The notes beneath the pieces are model-generated. The model was not told the origin of the DNA and did no database searches. It was given only the letters and a program-made list of their open reading frames with translations. Of a DNA stretch of 64,000 bases, positions 34,606 to 43,949 are shown one piece after another. The number at the start of each line of letters is the position of its first letter. Position 1 is the first letter of the stretch. Both the position numbers and the translations under genes were made by a program. Where the stretch lies: the NCBI GenBank assembly GCA_934621505.1, contig CAKTUU010000010.1, positions 1-64,000 of the forward strand, read 5' to 3'. Origin of the DNA: an uncultured Clostridia bacterium (GTDB lineage Bacteria > Bacillota > Clostridia > Christensenellales > Aristaeellaceae).

Positions 34606-36954
34606 ATGATGAAAAGCCAGCGTCGGACGATTACACGGGCAGGATTATCGCTGATGATGGCGGTATGCCTGCTGCTTTCCTTGATTGCCCCGGCCGGGGC
34701 GGCCACGGTGTCGGTGGGGTCTACCGCTTCCAGCCTGACGCCTTCCGCCACCAAGGTATACATCCAGCTGAGCCGCTCCGTGCTGTTTTTCACGGGCGAT
34801 CTGTATGGCACCGGCAGCACCGTCACCCCCACCATCGGGTCGGTGTGTCAGCTGGTAACGAATGACTTTTATACCGCGTCGGACGGGCTCAGCTATTTCG
34901 GCGTGTATTACATGAGCCAGCGCTATAACGTGCTGCGCACCGATGTGCTGAACGATATCATGTCCGCCAGCGCGCTGGAAACCTACATCACCGGCACCCT
35001 GTGGAAGCAGACCACCTATACCACGCTGAAGGCCCCCATGAATCTGGTGGGGGACGTGCGGGTGCATGGCCTGCAGCTGGCCCTGCAAAAGCTGGGCTAT
35101 TACACCGATAAGCTGGACGGCAACTATGGCGACAACACCACCGCCGCTGTGAAAAAATTCCAGAATGCCAATGGCCTGCACGCCGACGGCGCGGCGGGCG
35201 TTCTGACCCAGCCGGTCATTTACGCCCTGGCCAGCGGCGGCACCGTTACCCCGGGCGGCAGTTCGTCCGGCGGATCGTCCAGCGGTTCCTCCGGTTCGTC
35301 CAGCGGCAGCTCCTCGTCCATTTCCGGCACGCTGAAAACCAAGGTAAGCGTCAACCTGCGCAAGAGCACGTCCACCTCCAGCGCCCGTCTGGCGGTGTTG
35401 CCCAAGGGCCTGAACCTGGCCTATATCGGCACGGCGGTCAAAAACGGCGTTACCTGGTACAATGTGCGCTATAACAGCATTACCGGCTGGGTCATGGGCA
35501 CCTATGTAACCGCCAGCGGTTCGTCCTCCGGCGGCAGCTCCGGCAGCTCCACCACGCCCATCGGCACCGTGACCATTACCAAGCCCTCCACCCGTGTGCG
35601 CAAAACGCCCGGCGGAACCAAAACCGGCACCGTACTGGCCAAGGGCACGGTGGTGAACCTGCTGGCCCAGGGCGTACAGTCCGGAGGGTATACCTGGTAC
35701 AGAATCCGTACCTCCAGCGGGCTGGTGGGCTATGTGCGGGGCGACTGCGCCAACGTAAACAGCAATGGCGGCAGCACCAATCCGGATGTGCCCGGCAGTA
35801 CGGAAAAAACCTTTGTGCGCCTGCCCGCCAACACCGTTTTGTTCACCACCAAGACCAAGCCCTCCAGCGGCGGCTATACGGTATCCGCGGGCACGGTGTT
35901 GCAGATGGTGACCACCGCCACCTACACCGAGGGCGGCGTGGAATATTGCACCCTGTACTATAACAACCAGCAGTACAACGCCGTGTATGCCGATGTAAAG
36001 GGAGGCGTCATGACCAGCAGCGACCTGTCCGCCTATGTGCAGGTGCTGTGGAATTCCAGCCTGGGCAGCTCGCTGAAGCGGGAGCTGAACCTGGTGGGCG
36101 ACATTCGCGTGTACGCCCTGCAGGCGGCCCTGAACAAGCTGGGCTATTATACCGGCAAGCTGGACGGCACCTACGGCACCGAAACCCAAAGCGCTGTGCG
36201 CAACTTCCAGCGCAAGGCGGGCATCAGCGTGGACGGCGCCTGCGGCACCGCTACCTGGGCCAAGCTGCAGGCGCAGCTGGGAACCAGCGGCGGCGGTGGC
36301 AGCTCCGGCGGCGGCAGCATTGAGGTGACCGATTTTGGCACCGTCAACAGCGTGCAGAAGGCCTCCTGGAATTATGACGACAACGGTGGCGCGCTGTTCC
36401 CCAAGAGCACCTACGCCACCGTGATGGACGTTCAAACCGGCAAGGTGTTCCGCATTTACCGCTGGTCCGGCGGCAACCACGCCGACTGCGTGCCCGCTAC
36501 CGTGAACGATACCCGCACCATGTGCGATATCGTAGGCTTCCCCTACAACAGCAGCCGTCCCACCAGCGACCAGCTGGCCAAGATCAAGGCAGACGGCAAC
36601 GCGTCCACCGTTACCTACACCTGGCCGGACTTTAAGAACAGCTTTGGCGGAGGAAAGAACATCGGCGGCGCCTGGGACCGCCGTCCCGCTCTGCTGAATG
36701 TGGACGGCAAGGTTTACGCCGTCAGCATTTACGGCTTCCCTCATGGCTTTAACGGCACGGACAGCTTCTCCAATTCCAAGTTCTCCGATAACGGGCAGTA
36801 CTTCTATGCCAACAACAATTATTACGGCATGATGTGCGTGCATTTTGTGGGATCCAAGACCCACAGCGGCACCAGCCCGGACAGCAAACACCAGGCGGCT
36901 ATTGACGAGGCTTACAACTACGCCAAGAAGCTGTGGCCCACGCTGTGCAAGTAA
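34606..36954 (+). CDS. Secreted multidomain SH3/peptidoglycan-binding protein
   Basis: A 782-residue exported protein. After a signal peptide (about 1-33, ending PAGAAT) comes a module at about 50-205 with a peptidoglycan-binding motif (VHGLQLALQKLGYYTDKLDGNYGD), Ser/Gly linkers, two SH3b domains (about 245-305 and 320-385), a second copy of the first module (about 395-560), another Gly/Ser linker, and a C-terminal domain (570-782) with NHADCVPATVNDTRTMC and MMCVHFVGSKTHS that I do not recognise; its His and Cys residues suggest an enzyme. GGAGG lies 6 bases before the ATG. Probable wall enzyme. Confidence 0.85.
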   Translation: MMKSQRRTITRAGLSLMMAVCLLLSLIAPAGAATVSVGSTASSLTPSATKVYIQLSRSVLFFTGDLYGTGSTVTPTIGSVCQLVTNDFYTASDGLSYFGVYYMSQRYNVLRTDVLNDIMSASALETYITGTLWKQTTYTTLKAPMNLVGDVRVHGLQLALQKLGYYTDKLDGNYGDNTTAAVKKFQNANGLHADGAAGVLTQPVIYALASGGTVTPGGSSSGGSSSGSSGSSSGSSSSISGTLKTKVSVNLRKSTSTSSARLAVLPKGLNLAYIGTAVKNGVTWYNVRYNSITGWVMGTYVTASGSSSGGSSGSSTTPIGTVTITKPSTRVRKTPGGTKTGTVLAKGTVVNLLAQGVQSGGYTWYRIRTSSGLVGYVRGDCANVNSNGGSTNPDVPGSTEKTFVRLPANTVLFTTKTKPSSGGYTVSAGTVLQMVTTATYTEGGVEYCTLYYNNQQYNAVYADVKGGVMTSSDLSAYVQVLWNSSLGSSLKRELNLVGDIRVYALQAALNKLGYYTGKLDGTYGTETQSAVRNFQRKAGISVDGACGTATWAKLQAQLGTSGGGGSSGGGSIEVTDFGTVNSVQKASWNYDDNGGALFPKSTYATVMDVQTGKVFRIYRWSGGNHADCVPATVNDTRTMCDIVGFPYNSSRPTSDQLAKIKADGNASTVTYTWPDFKNSFGGGKNIGGAWDRRPALLNVDGKVYAVSIYGFPHGFNGTDSFSNSKFSDNGQYFYANNNYYGMMCVHFVGSKTHSGTSPDSKHQAAIDEAYNYAKKLWPTLCK

Positions 36955-36965
36955 AAAACACAATG

Positions 36966-37002
36966 GCCCCTCCCGCGGTGCGCATGCCGCGGGAGGGGCT
37001 TT
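36966..37002 (+). terminator. Terminator after the SH3 protein gene
   Basis: A 13-bp perfect stem GCCCCTCCCGCGG/CCGCGGGAGGGGC with an 8-base loop, followed by only three T. Confidence 0.75.
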
Positions 37003-37044
37003 GCATATCCTTTTGGGAATTGATTTCCAAAGGGAGGCTGCGAG

Positions 37045-38067
37045 ATGAATCCATTACACTTTTTTGCCGGAGGCAATACGGCTCAGGGCTTTTTTCCCTG
37101 CTTTGAGGATATTCTGCCGGAGGACCGGCGCAAACGCGTGTTTTATCTGAAGGGCGGCCCGGGCGTAGGCAAAAGCACACTGATGCGCCGCGTGGCCGCC
37201 CACGCGGAGGCTCAGGGAATAAAGGTGGAATACTTTCACTGCTCCTCCGACCCGGACAGCCTGGACGGTATCTGCCTGCCGGAAAAGGGTCTGGCCATGA
37301 TGGATGGCACCGCGCCCCATGTGTACGACCCGGCCGTTCCCGGGGCCAGAGATACGCTGCTGTCTTTGGGGGATTTTCTGGATGAGAAGGCCCTGCGTCC
37401 TCACGCGGATGAAATAGCGGCGTTGCAGCGGCAGATCAGCGCCCGCTTTCGCCGGTGCTATCAGTATCTGGCGGCGGCGGAGCGGGTGCTTTGCGCGCCG
37501 GAAAGCGGGCGGGAGGACCCCGTCAAAATAGCCGCTTTAAGCCGGGAACTGGCGGAAAAGCTGCCCCTGCGGGGTGGCCGGGGCGGCCTGCGCAGGCTGT
37601 TTGCCGCCGCCTATACCCCTAGGGGACGGGTGGATGTGCTGGCCTGGCCCAAGCATACCCAGATGACCCGGATTGAACGCCCCTTTGGCCTGCACGCCAC
37701 CGGGCTGATGCAGGCCCTGACGGAGCTGGCCCGCTGCCGGGGACTGGATGTGATTCAGCTGCTGAACCCGCTGTCGCCCGGGGAGGTTGACGGCTTGTAC
37801 CTGCCGGGGCATGACCGGGCCTTTGTGTCGAGCCCACAGGACCAGGCCAACGGGGGCATTGAGGCGGCCCAATTGTATACCCTGCGGCCAGCCAGCGACA
37901 AGGAACTGAGCTTTGACCGCAACGCCTATGAATTGTTGATTCAGCGGGCCACGGAGCAGCTGACCAACGCAAAAGCCCTCCATGACCAGCTGGAGGGCTA
38001 CTATTGCGGGCATATGGATTTTGCCAGGTGGCAGGGCGTGCTGGATCAGGTATTGACAGAAGCCTGA
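37045..38067 (+). CDS. Predicted P-loop ATPase (PRK06851-like)
   Basis: A 340-residue soluble protein with Walker A YLKGGPGVGKST (about residues 34-45) and HCSSDPDSLDGI just after it. It fits an uncharacterised Firmicutes family of P-loop NTPases (PRK06851-like) of this length. The role is unknown. GGGAGG precedes the ATG. Its last 22 bases overlap the end of the convergent MATE gene. Confidence 0.75.
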   Translation: MNPLHFFAGGNTAQGFFPCFEDILPEDRRKRVFYLKGGPGVGKSTLMRRVAAHAEAQGIKVEYFHCSSDPDSLDGICLPEKGLAMMDGTAPHVYDPAVPGARDTLLSLGDFLDEKALRPHADEIAALQRQISARFRRCYQYLAAAERVLCAPESGREDPVKIAALSRELAEKLPLRGGRGGLRRLFAAAYTPRGRVDVLAWPKHTQMTRIERPFGLHATGLMQALTELARCRGLDVIQLLNPLSPGEVDGLYLPGHDRAFVSSPQDQANGGIEAAQLYTLRPASDKELSFDRNAYELLIQRATEQLTNAKALHDQLEGYYCGHMDFARWQGVLDQVLTEA

Positions 38068-39413
38068 GCGGCCTTTTTGTCCAGATAGTGGGGCCAGTCT
38101 GCCTTCAGGTAGTAGATCAGGAAGGTGATGGAACTGAGGGTCCAGGTGATGGGGTAGGCCCAGAATACCATGCGTATATCGCCTGAGGCGCGGGCAATCA
38201 GGGTGATATAGCTGACCCGGATGACGCACCAGCAGATCATCATCACCAGCATGGGCACGATGGACCGCCCCGCGCCCCGCATCACCCCCGCCACCGCGTG
38301 GGAGAACGCCAGCAGAAAGTAGAACAGCGTAATAATGCGGGCCTGCTGCACGCCGTATGCCACCACCTGGGGGTCGCTGTTAAACAGGCCGATCAGCTGC
38401 GGGGCCAGCAGCCGCACCACAACGCCTACCGCCTCGGATAAAAGCAGGCAGGTGATAATGCCAAACCGCGCTCCCTTGCGGGCGCGGTCATACTGTTTGG
38501 CCCCCAGGTTTTGCCCGATAAAGGTGGACAGGGCCAGGGCGAAGCTGTTGATGGGCAGGAAGGCGAAGCCCTCGATTTTGGAGTAGGACCCGCAGCCCGC
38601 CATGGCCATGGAGCCGTATACATTGATGCTGGACTGCACCACCAGGTTGGCAATGGCAATGATGGAATTTTGAATGCCGGAAGGAATGCCCATGGTCAGC
38701 ACCTGCTTGAGCATGGGTCCGTTAAAGCGGATTTTGCCGGGATAAATGCGGTAAGGGCCCACGGCGTGCATCAGTCGGCGCAGCCCCAGCACGGCGCTGA
38801 CCGCCTGGGAAATCACCGTGGCCAGGGCGGCGCCGTCCACGCCCATGCCCAGCACGGCCACAAACAGCAAATCCAGCACCACATTGGTAAAGGAACTGAT
38901 AATCAGGTAATACAAGGGGTGCTTGCTGTCGCCCACCGCCTGAAAAATACCGTTGGCGGTGTTATACAGCACCACAAAAATAACCCCGTAAAAATAGGTG
39001 CGAAAGTACAGGATGGAATTGGGCATCACGTTTTCCGGCGTGCCCAGCCAGCGCAGCATGTGGGGCGTTAAAAAGGTGCCCACAATGGTAATGATCACGC
39101 CCGCCGTCAGGCCAAAGGCCAGGGTGGTGTGAATGGCGACGCTCATGTTTTTGTCGTCCCGGGCGCCAAAGTAGCGGGAAATCACCACGCTGGCCCCCGT
39201 AAAAATGCCGCCGAACAGGCCGATCATTAAAAAAATGATGTTGCCGGAGGAACCCACTGCCGCCAGAGCGTCGCTGCCCAGAAAATTGCCCACCACCAGC
39301 GAGTCCACCACATTATACAGTTGCTGAAACAGGTTGCCCCAGAATACCGGCAGCGCAAAGCGCACAATGTGCCGCCAGACGGAGCCCTCCGTCATTCGGG
39401 TCGCGTTATCCAT
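38046..39413 (-). CDS. MATE family efflux transporter
   Basis: A 455-residue, about 12-span MATE exporter (NorM/DinF type) that expels drugs or metabolites by cation antiport. Typical segments are RFALPVFWGNLFQQLYNVVDSLVVG and, in the second half, GIPSGIQNSIIAIANLVVQ. The ATG at 39413 (MDNATRMTEGS) fits family starts better than one 36 bases upstream, and GGAGAAGG precedes it. It is monocistronic. Confidence 0.92.
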   Translation of the reverse strand: MDNATRMTEGSVWRHIVRFALPVFWGNLFQQLYNVVDSLVVGNFLGSDALAAVGSSGNIIFLMIGLFGGIFTGASVVISRYFGARDDKNMSVAIHTTLAFGLTAGVIITIVGTFLTPHMLRWLGTPENVMPNSILYFRTYFYGVIFVVLYNTANGIFQAVGDSKHPLYYLIISSFTNVVLDLLFVAVLGMGVDGAALATVISQAVSAVLGLRRLMHAVGPYRIYPGKIRFNGPMLKQVLTMGIPSGIQNSIIAIANLVVQSSINVYGSMAMAGCGSYSKIEGFAFLPINSFALALSTFIGQNLGAKQYDRARKGARFGIITCLLLSEAVGVVVRLLAPQLIGLFNSDPQVVAYGVQQARIITLFYFLLAFSHAVAGVMRGAGRSIVPMLVMMICWCVIRVSYITLIARASGDIRMVFWAYPITWTLSSITFLIYYLKADWPHYLDKKAAQASVNT

Positions 39414-39525
39414 GCCATCCTTCTCCTGCGCATAAAAATTGCCGTACAAAAACGGCTTCCTTTAGATTATACTCCCTCTCGCCATTTTTGCAAGCAAAAC
39501 GCCCTGGAAAGCCAAAACATGCATC

Positions 39526-39554
39526 TTGCGCCGCTGGTGCCAAAAGGCTATAAT
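39526..39554 (+). promoter_or_regulatory. Promoter of the DUF5711-cvpA pair
   Basis: TTGCGC (39526-39531), 17 bases, TATAAT (39549-39554). Confidence 0.65.
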
Positions 39555-39643
39555 GGAAAAGAGCGGCGCTTTTTGCTGCGCGCCGCAATAAACGCCGCCC
39601 CACATACGTTTGAATAGGTGCGGGATGGTAAAAGGGAGCCGCT

Positions 39644-40774
39644 ATGCAAAGAGTAAAGCCAAAAATGAGCCGGGGCAAGGCTTTTGCGCTGCTGCTGGCG
39701 CTGATTGCCGCCGCGGGATTATTGATCTGGGGCGCCATCCGCCTGTTTACCGCCAAGCCCGCTACGGGGGTGTCCGCCGCCCAGCTGCCCTGCCCGTACA
39801 GCGATACCATCCAGCCCTTTGGCAAAAACGTGCTGTACTACGACGGCATGAGCATTCACTGTATGAGCGATACCGGCGCGGTGCGCTGGTCGTTCCAGAT
39901 TGGGGCGGACGCGGGCTACGACGCGGGGGATACCGTGGTGGTGGCCTGGGTGGGCAGCACCATTTATATTCTGGACCAGAACGGCAATTCCAGCTACAAC
40001 GACAACCTGGGCGAGGAAGTGCAGTTTGCCCGGGCGGGCAGCCAGTATGTGGCCGCCGTGGTGGGGGAAACCACATCCCCCCGCCTGCTGGTGAAGGACC
40101 ATACCGGCGCGCATATGGATGAGGAGGCCGACGCCTATTCCGGCCTGATTATGCTGGACGTGGGCTTTTACGGCAAAAACGGCGAGTATATGTGGACGCT
40201 GGCGCTGGATGTGTTCGGCACCGCCAGCAACACCATTCTGAACACCTTTGAGGTGGGCAAGATGAACACCGGCGAGGTATCTCTGGGCGAACCCATTACC
40301 TATGCCGTGGTATACGAAAACAGCGTGCTGCGGGTCATTAACACCCGCAAGATGCTGACCTTTAACGACCGGGGCACCGAGGACACGTCCGCCAGCGTGC
40401 TGGTGTACGGCTGGCGCTACCTGGACAGCGAGGTTCCGGAGCGGGGCGACGCGCTGATGCTGTTTGCCCCTACCTCCCAGACCGAGAACATGTACGACCT
40501 GCACGAGCTGCGGCTGATCAGCGGCAGCCGGGACAAGCGGTACAGCCTGCCGGACACCTGCGTGGGCGCGACGGTGTGGAACAAAACGGTGTACGCCTTT
40601 TCCAAGGACACGCTGTACCGGGCCGGACAAAACGACAGCCGCTTTACCACCTATACGCTGCCGGTGGAGGGGGAATGCACCCAGCTGATCGGCACGCTGA
40701 CAAACGGCAAGGCGGTTATTGCCTGCGGCGACCAGGTGTATGTGGTTACGCTGCCCCAGGCCATTCTGAACTAA
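39644..40774 (+). CDS. DUF5711-like membrane-anchored protein
   Basis: A 376-residue protein with one N-terminal membrane anchor (about 13-36) and an extracellular domain rich in short beta-strand repeats (IHCMSDTGAVRWSFQIG, IYILDQNGNSSYNDNLG), like a beta-propeller. It fits a clostridial family of unknown function (DUF5711) often found next to cvpA, as here: the cvpA start follows after 33 bases. Role unknown; a cell-envelope function is likely. Confidence 0.72.
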   Translation: MQRVKPKMSRGKAFALLLALIAAAGLLIWGAIRLFTAKPATGVSAAQLPCPYSDTIQPFGKNVLYYDGMSIHCMSDTGAVRWSFQIGADAGYDAGDTVVVAWVGSTIYILDQNGNSSYNDNLGEEVQFARAGSQYVAAVVGETTSPRLLVKDHTGAHMDEEADAYSGLIMLDVGFYGKNGEYMWTLALDVFGTASNTILNTFEVGKMNTGEVSLGEPITYAVVYENSVLRVINTRKMLTFNDRGTEDTSASVLVYGWRYLDSEVPERGDALMLFAPTSQTENMYDLHELRLISGSRDKRYSLPDTCVGATVWNKTVYAFSKDTLYRAGQNDSRFTTYTLPVEGECTQLIGTLTNGKAVIACGDQVYVVTLPQAILN

Positions 40775-40807
40775 GCCGCCGTCGCCGGGGGAGGAGGAAA
40801 CCCAGCT

Positions 40808-41521
40808 TTGAACATCATTGACGTGATGGTGATTGCCATCATTGCCCTGTGCGTGCTGTGGGGCGTGTACCGGGGCTTTATCCAAACCGTGCTGAATCTG
40901 GCGGGGGGACTGCTGGCCTTTGTGGGGTCGTTTCTGCTGTTTCCCCATCTGGCGGACGTGATCAGCGCCAACACGGCGGTCACCCGCTTTATCAGCACCT
41001 ACACCGATTCCGGCAGCCTGCTGGGCGATTTGGATTTGTCCAGTCAGGCGGTCAGCGGCCTGAGCCAGAGCAGCATCCAGTCCATTATACAGCGGGCCAA
41101 CCTGCCCACGCCGATCGATACCCTGCTCAGGCATAATCTGGAGCAGCAGGTCTTCAGCCCTCTGGGCCAGCTGGCCACCAATGTGGGGGATTATGTCAAC
41201 CAGACGGTGCTGTCCGTCAGCGTAAACGTGCTGTGCTTCCTGCTGTGCTTCGCGGTATGCTTTCTTATCGCCACCATTGTTGTGAACATGCTGCGGGCGG
41301 TTTTTCGCTTTCCGGTGCTGAAGCATCTGGACTGGCTGGCGGGCGGCGCGTTCGGGCTGCTGCTGGGCATTGTGCTGTGCTTTGCGGTGTTTACGGTGCT
41401 GCCGCTGCTGGAAAGCGTGATTCCCCTGCCGGAATTCAGACAGATGACCCAGCAAAGCGCGCTGGCCCAGGTGTTTGAAAATGGCAACCTGATTATTTCC
41501 ATCATGAACCGCAAGCTGTAA
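40808..41521 (+). CDS. CvpA family membrane protein
   Basis: A 237-residue protein with four predicted membrane spans (about 4-45, 130-160, 180-200 and around 175-205 grouped as two hairpins), beginning MNIIDVMVIAIIALCVLWGVYRGFIQTVLNLAGG, the CvpA/colicin V production family signature. Its molecular role is not settled; family members affect envelope traits. The start codon is TTG after GGAGGAGG. It is followed by a duplicated hairpin with an inserted repeat element. Confidence 0.85.
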   Translation: MNIIDVMVIAIIALCVLWGVYRGFIQTVLNLAGGLLAFVGSFLLFPHLADVISANTAVTRFISTYTDSGSLLGDLDLSSQAVSGLSQSSIQSIIQRANLPTPIDTLLRHNLEQQVFSPLGQLATNVGDYVNQTVLSVSVNVLCFLLCFAVCFLIATIVVNMLRAVFRFPVLKHLDWLAGGAFGLLLGIVLCFAVFTVLPLLESVIPLPEFRQMTQQSALAQVFENGNLIISIMNRKL

Positions 41522-41544
41522 CCGGCCTTGCGGATTGGTTGAAA

Positions 41545-41749
41545 AGTCCCGCTGATTGGCGGGGCTTCAGACCGTTAAAAAAGTGGAGGTGCAGGAGGCA
41601 TTGCCTCCTGCCGGGGTTTTAGGGGCAGAGCCCCTAAGCCTTGTGCCGCAGCACTTTTTCCGCGAACCAGCGAAGCGCTGTTCGCGGGCGCTGGCGGCCA
41701 AGCATGGGTTTTTTCAGCAGCCTGAGTCCCGCTGATTGGCGGGGCTTTT
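41545..41749 (+). repeat. Dispersed element family 2, copy A, between duplicated hairpins
   Basis: A 157-bp core (41568-41724) lies between two exact 23-bp copies of the hairpin AGTCCCGC-TGATTG-GCGGGGCT (41545-41567 and 41725-41747). The core starts CAGACCGTTAAAAAAG and ends GGTTTTTTCAGCAGCCTG, an imperfect inverted end pair. It holds three hairpins: GCAGGAGGCA/TGCCTCCTGC type, TTAGGGGC/GCCCCTAA, and CGCGAACCAGC/GCTGTTCGCG. No protein is encoded. Confidence 0.85.
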
Positions 41750-41763
41750 CAAATGGTAAAAAG

Positions 41764-41804
41764 AAAAGGCGTGGGAGGGTCCACAAATCCTCCCGCGCCT
41801 TTTT
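41764..41804. terminator. Terminator hairpin in the cvpA-surface protein gap
   Basis: Arms AAAAGGCGTGGGAGG/CCTCCCGCGCCTTTT with one G-T pair, usable in both directions. Confidence 0.8.
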
Positions 41805-41837
41805 ATGCCCGCTTTTGAATGCTGGCGGACAAGGAAA

Positions 41838-41880
41838 GCCCCACGCCGCCGGGCATGAACCGGAAGCGTGGGGCCGTTTT
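41838..41880. terminator. Hairpin at the 3' end of the surface-protein gene
   Basis: Perfect 9-bp stem GCCCCACGC/GCGTGGGGC touching the stop codon of the leftward gene. Confidence 0.65.
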
Positions 41881-41881
41881 G

Positions 41882-43765
41882 TTATGCCTTTTTACGCCGG
41901 GCTGCCAGCAGCACCATCAGGGCGGCGGACAGCGCCGTCAGCGCCGCGTACAGGGCCAGAGGGCTGGAATCGCCGGTCTTGGGGGCGGCGGCGGGCTGGG
42001 GTTCCGTACCGCCGTCCCACAGCAGCACGAAGGGGCTCAGGCTGCTGCTTTCAAACCGCAGACCGTATTCGGTAGAGGTTACCTGAATGGTCTCGTAGGT
42101 TTCATACCCGTCGTCCAGGTAATGGCGCAGGGTCCAGGTTGCGCCGTTCTGGTAGCTCATGCCGTCAGGATAGGGCAGGTAGAACACGGTGCTGCCGTCA
42201 GGCTGCACATTCAGGCCGCTGTCGTCCAGCAGGGTCAGCTCCACCTGATAGGCGTTGTTGCCGCTTTGGGGGTTATAATGGCTTTGCAGCTGCCAGTCGT
42301 CGTGCCGGTCGTCCACAAAGCAGGGCTGTTCCACCCGGTCGCGGATGTCCGCTTCCCGATGGAAGGGCCGGGTCACAAAGGTGCCCACATCGCTGGTGGT
42401 GATCAGGGCCCAGTAAGTGGAAGTGGAAATCAGCTCGTTATTGGCGTCATACCAGAAGAAAAGGCGAACCATGCCGTAGTCCTCATCCTGGGGAATATAA
42501 GGAGCGTACACGGCGATGCGGGGGTCGCCGGGGGTCATGTTCTTGAGCAAACCTTCCTGATAGATGTATTCCGGCCCGGACACCAGCTCGAAGTTCTCAT
42601 CAGGACGCGTGGAAAGGTCCTGCAGCATTCCCCGAATCTGCTGGTCGTCCAAAGGCTCGTAAATATCCTCCGACAGTTCCGTTACAAAAAGGGACTTTGC
42701 GCCATCCGGCACCTTGAGCCGCAGTACATACTTGGATTCTTTCAGATCCTCCCACACCATGCGGGGGCCGCCCTGCATGCGAATGTTCATCCAGCCGTTC
42801 ACGCCCTTATAGCCAATTTGGGCGGTCATGACCTGACGGGCCACCGCGTTAATGCCCATCCAGCCCTGATTGCCGTTTATCAGGGGATTCAAATCATCCC
42901 GTTCCGCCACGGCCGGTTTGCTGGAATACACGTTTACGCTGATGTACATGGCCTCGGTGCTGATTTCGCGGCCGCTTTGGTCCTGCCAGGTGATGGCGTA
43001 ATGCTGGGTGTTGGTGACCGTTGCGTCGCTGGTCAGCTTGGCGTAGCCGTTTTGCACGGACTGCGTGCCGCCGTCATAGGTAAACTGCGCGGCGCCTGCG
43101 GGAGCCTTTACCAGGGTGGTCAGTTCACTGAGAGACCCCCTAAATACCCGGTACTTCACGCCGGCGTAGCTCAGGAAGGTTTGCAGGCCGTCCCGCTTTT
43201 CCGGCACAATGGCGGCGGGATAATCGGGATGAACCCGCACGCTGCCGTTGGGAAGGTGGATATAGTAGTATTCATCCATCAGAACGCTTTGATCCGCTTT
43301 GTACCACCGTATGGCAATCAGGACGAGATTGGGTTCCGGGGTAAAAGTAACCATTTCCGTGTCCCGCAGATAGCGGGCATAAGGAATGCGAAAGCTGATG
43401 CTGCTGTTGTACACCGGATCGCAGTCATCGTAGGAGCGAAACCATTCAGGCTTAAACTTCGTGTCGGTGGCACCGTCAACTGTAAAGCGGGCTGCGCCTG
43501 CCGGGGCGGTCAGGGAAAAGCGCAGGGTCAGATTATCGGAGGGCAAACCGGCCAGAGTGATCAGCTTGTCCCAGTTTGTAGCCTTTGTATTGATATTCAA
43601 ATAGAGATGATTGTTGCTGTCCAGCGTAAAGCTGCCGGCCGGCACAGACGGGTTCACCTGTGCGGGCTGCAAATCAGGGCAGGTTAAACGGGTTTCCTCC
43701 GCCAGCGCCCCTGCCGTCAGCAGCAGGCAAAGGCAAAACAGAATCATCCAAACGGTCTTTTTCAT
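41882..43765 (-). CDS. Cell-wall-anchored surface protein with PKTG sorting signal
   Basis: A 627-residue exported protein: signal peptide about 1-22 (ending GALAEE), a long beta-rich ectodomain with repeated segments of the type GAAxFTxDGxT (RFTVDGATDTKF, QFTYDGGTQS), and a C-terminal sorting signal: APKTGDS, a hydrophobic stretch, then RRKKA. The motif differs from LPXTG and would need a matching sortase, absent from the window. The ATG at 43765 follows GGAAGG; the frame stays open upstream through the promoter. Ligand unknown. Confidence 0.82.
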   Translation of the reverse strand: MKKTVWMILFCLCLLLTAGALAEETRLTCPDLQPAQVNPSVPAGSFTLDSNNHLYLNINTKATNWDKLITLAGLPSDNLTLRFSLTAPAGAARFTVDGATDTKFKPEWFRSYDDCDPVYNSSISFRIPYARYLRDTEMVTFTPEPNLVLIAIRWYKADQSVLMDEYYYIHLPNGSVRVHPDYPAAIVPEKRDGLQTFLSYAGVKYRVFRGSLSELTTLVKAPAGAAQFTYDGGTQSVQNGYAKLTSDATVTNTQHYAITWQDQSGREISTEAMYISVNVYSSKPAVAERDDLNPLINGNQGWMGINAVARQVMTAQIGYKGVNGWMNIRMQGGPRMVWEDLKESKYVLRLKVPDGAKSLFVTELSEDIYEPLDDQQIRGMLQDLSTRPDENFELVSGPEYIYQEGLLKNMTPGDPRIAVYAPYIPQDEDYGMVRLFFWYDANNELISTSTYWALITTSDVGTFVTRPFHREADIRDRVEQPCFVDDRHDDWQLQSHYNPQSGNNAYQVELTLLDDSGLNVQPDGSTVFYLPYPDGMSYQNGATWTLRHYLDDGYETYETIQVTSTEYGLRFESSSLSPFVLLWDGGTEPQPAAAPKTGDSSPLALYAALTALSAALMVLLAARRKKA

Positions 43766-43806
43766 GGCTGTCCATTCCTTCCCGAATGTAAATTGGCAAT
43801 ACCAAA

Positions 43807-43835
43807 ATTGTAGAGATTTGGCTGGACAAACGCAA
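43807..43835 (-). promoter_or_regulatory. Promoter of the surface-protein gene
   Basis: TTGCGT (43835-43830), 17 bases, TACAAT (43812-43807). Confidence 0.6.
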
Positions 43836-43949
43836 GGAAAAGGGGCTGAAAACGATGATAATTCCACTTTACATTTTGATAATTCACTGATAATTGCCAG
43901 ATAAAGGAAGATGAGCATCCAAAACCTGGATGCTCATCCTGAAAATATA

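Noticed and set aside
34645..36963. Very long open frame opposite the SH3 protein gene
   Set aside because: The peptide is low-complexity Gly/Ala/His from antisense reading; no ribosome binding site, and the sense gene is clear.
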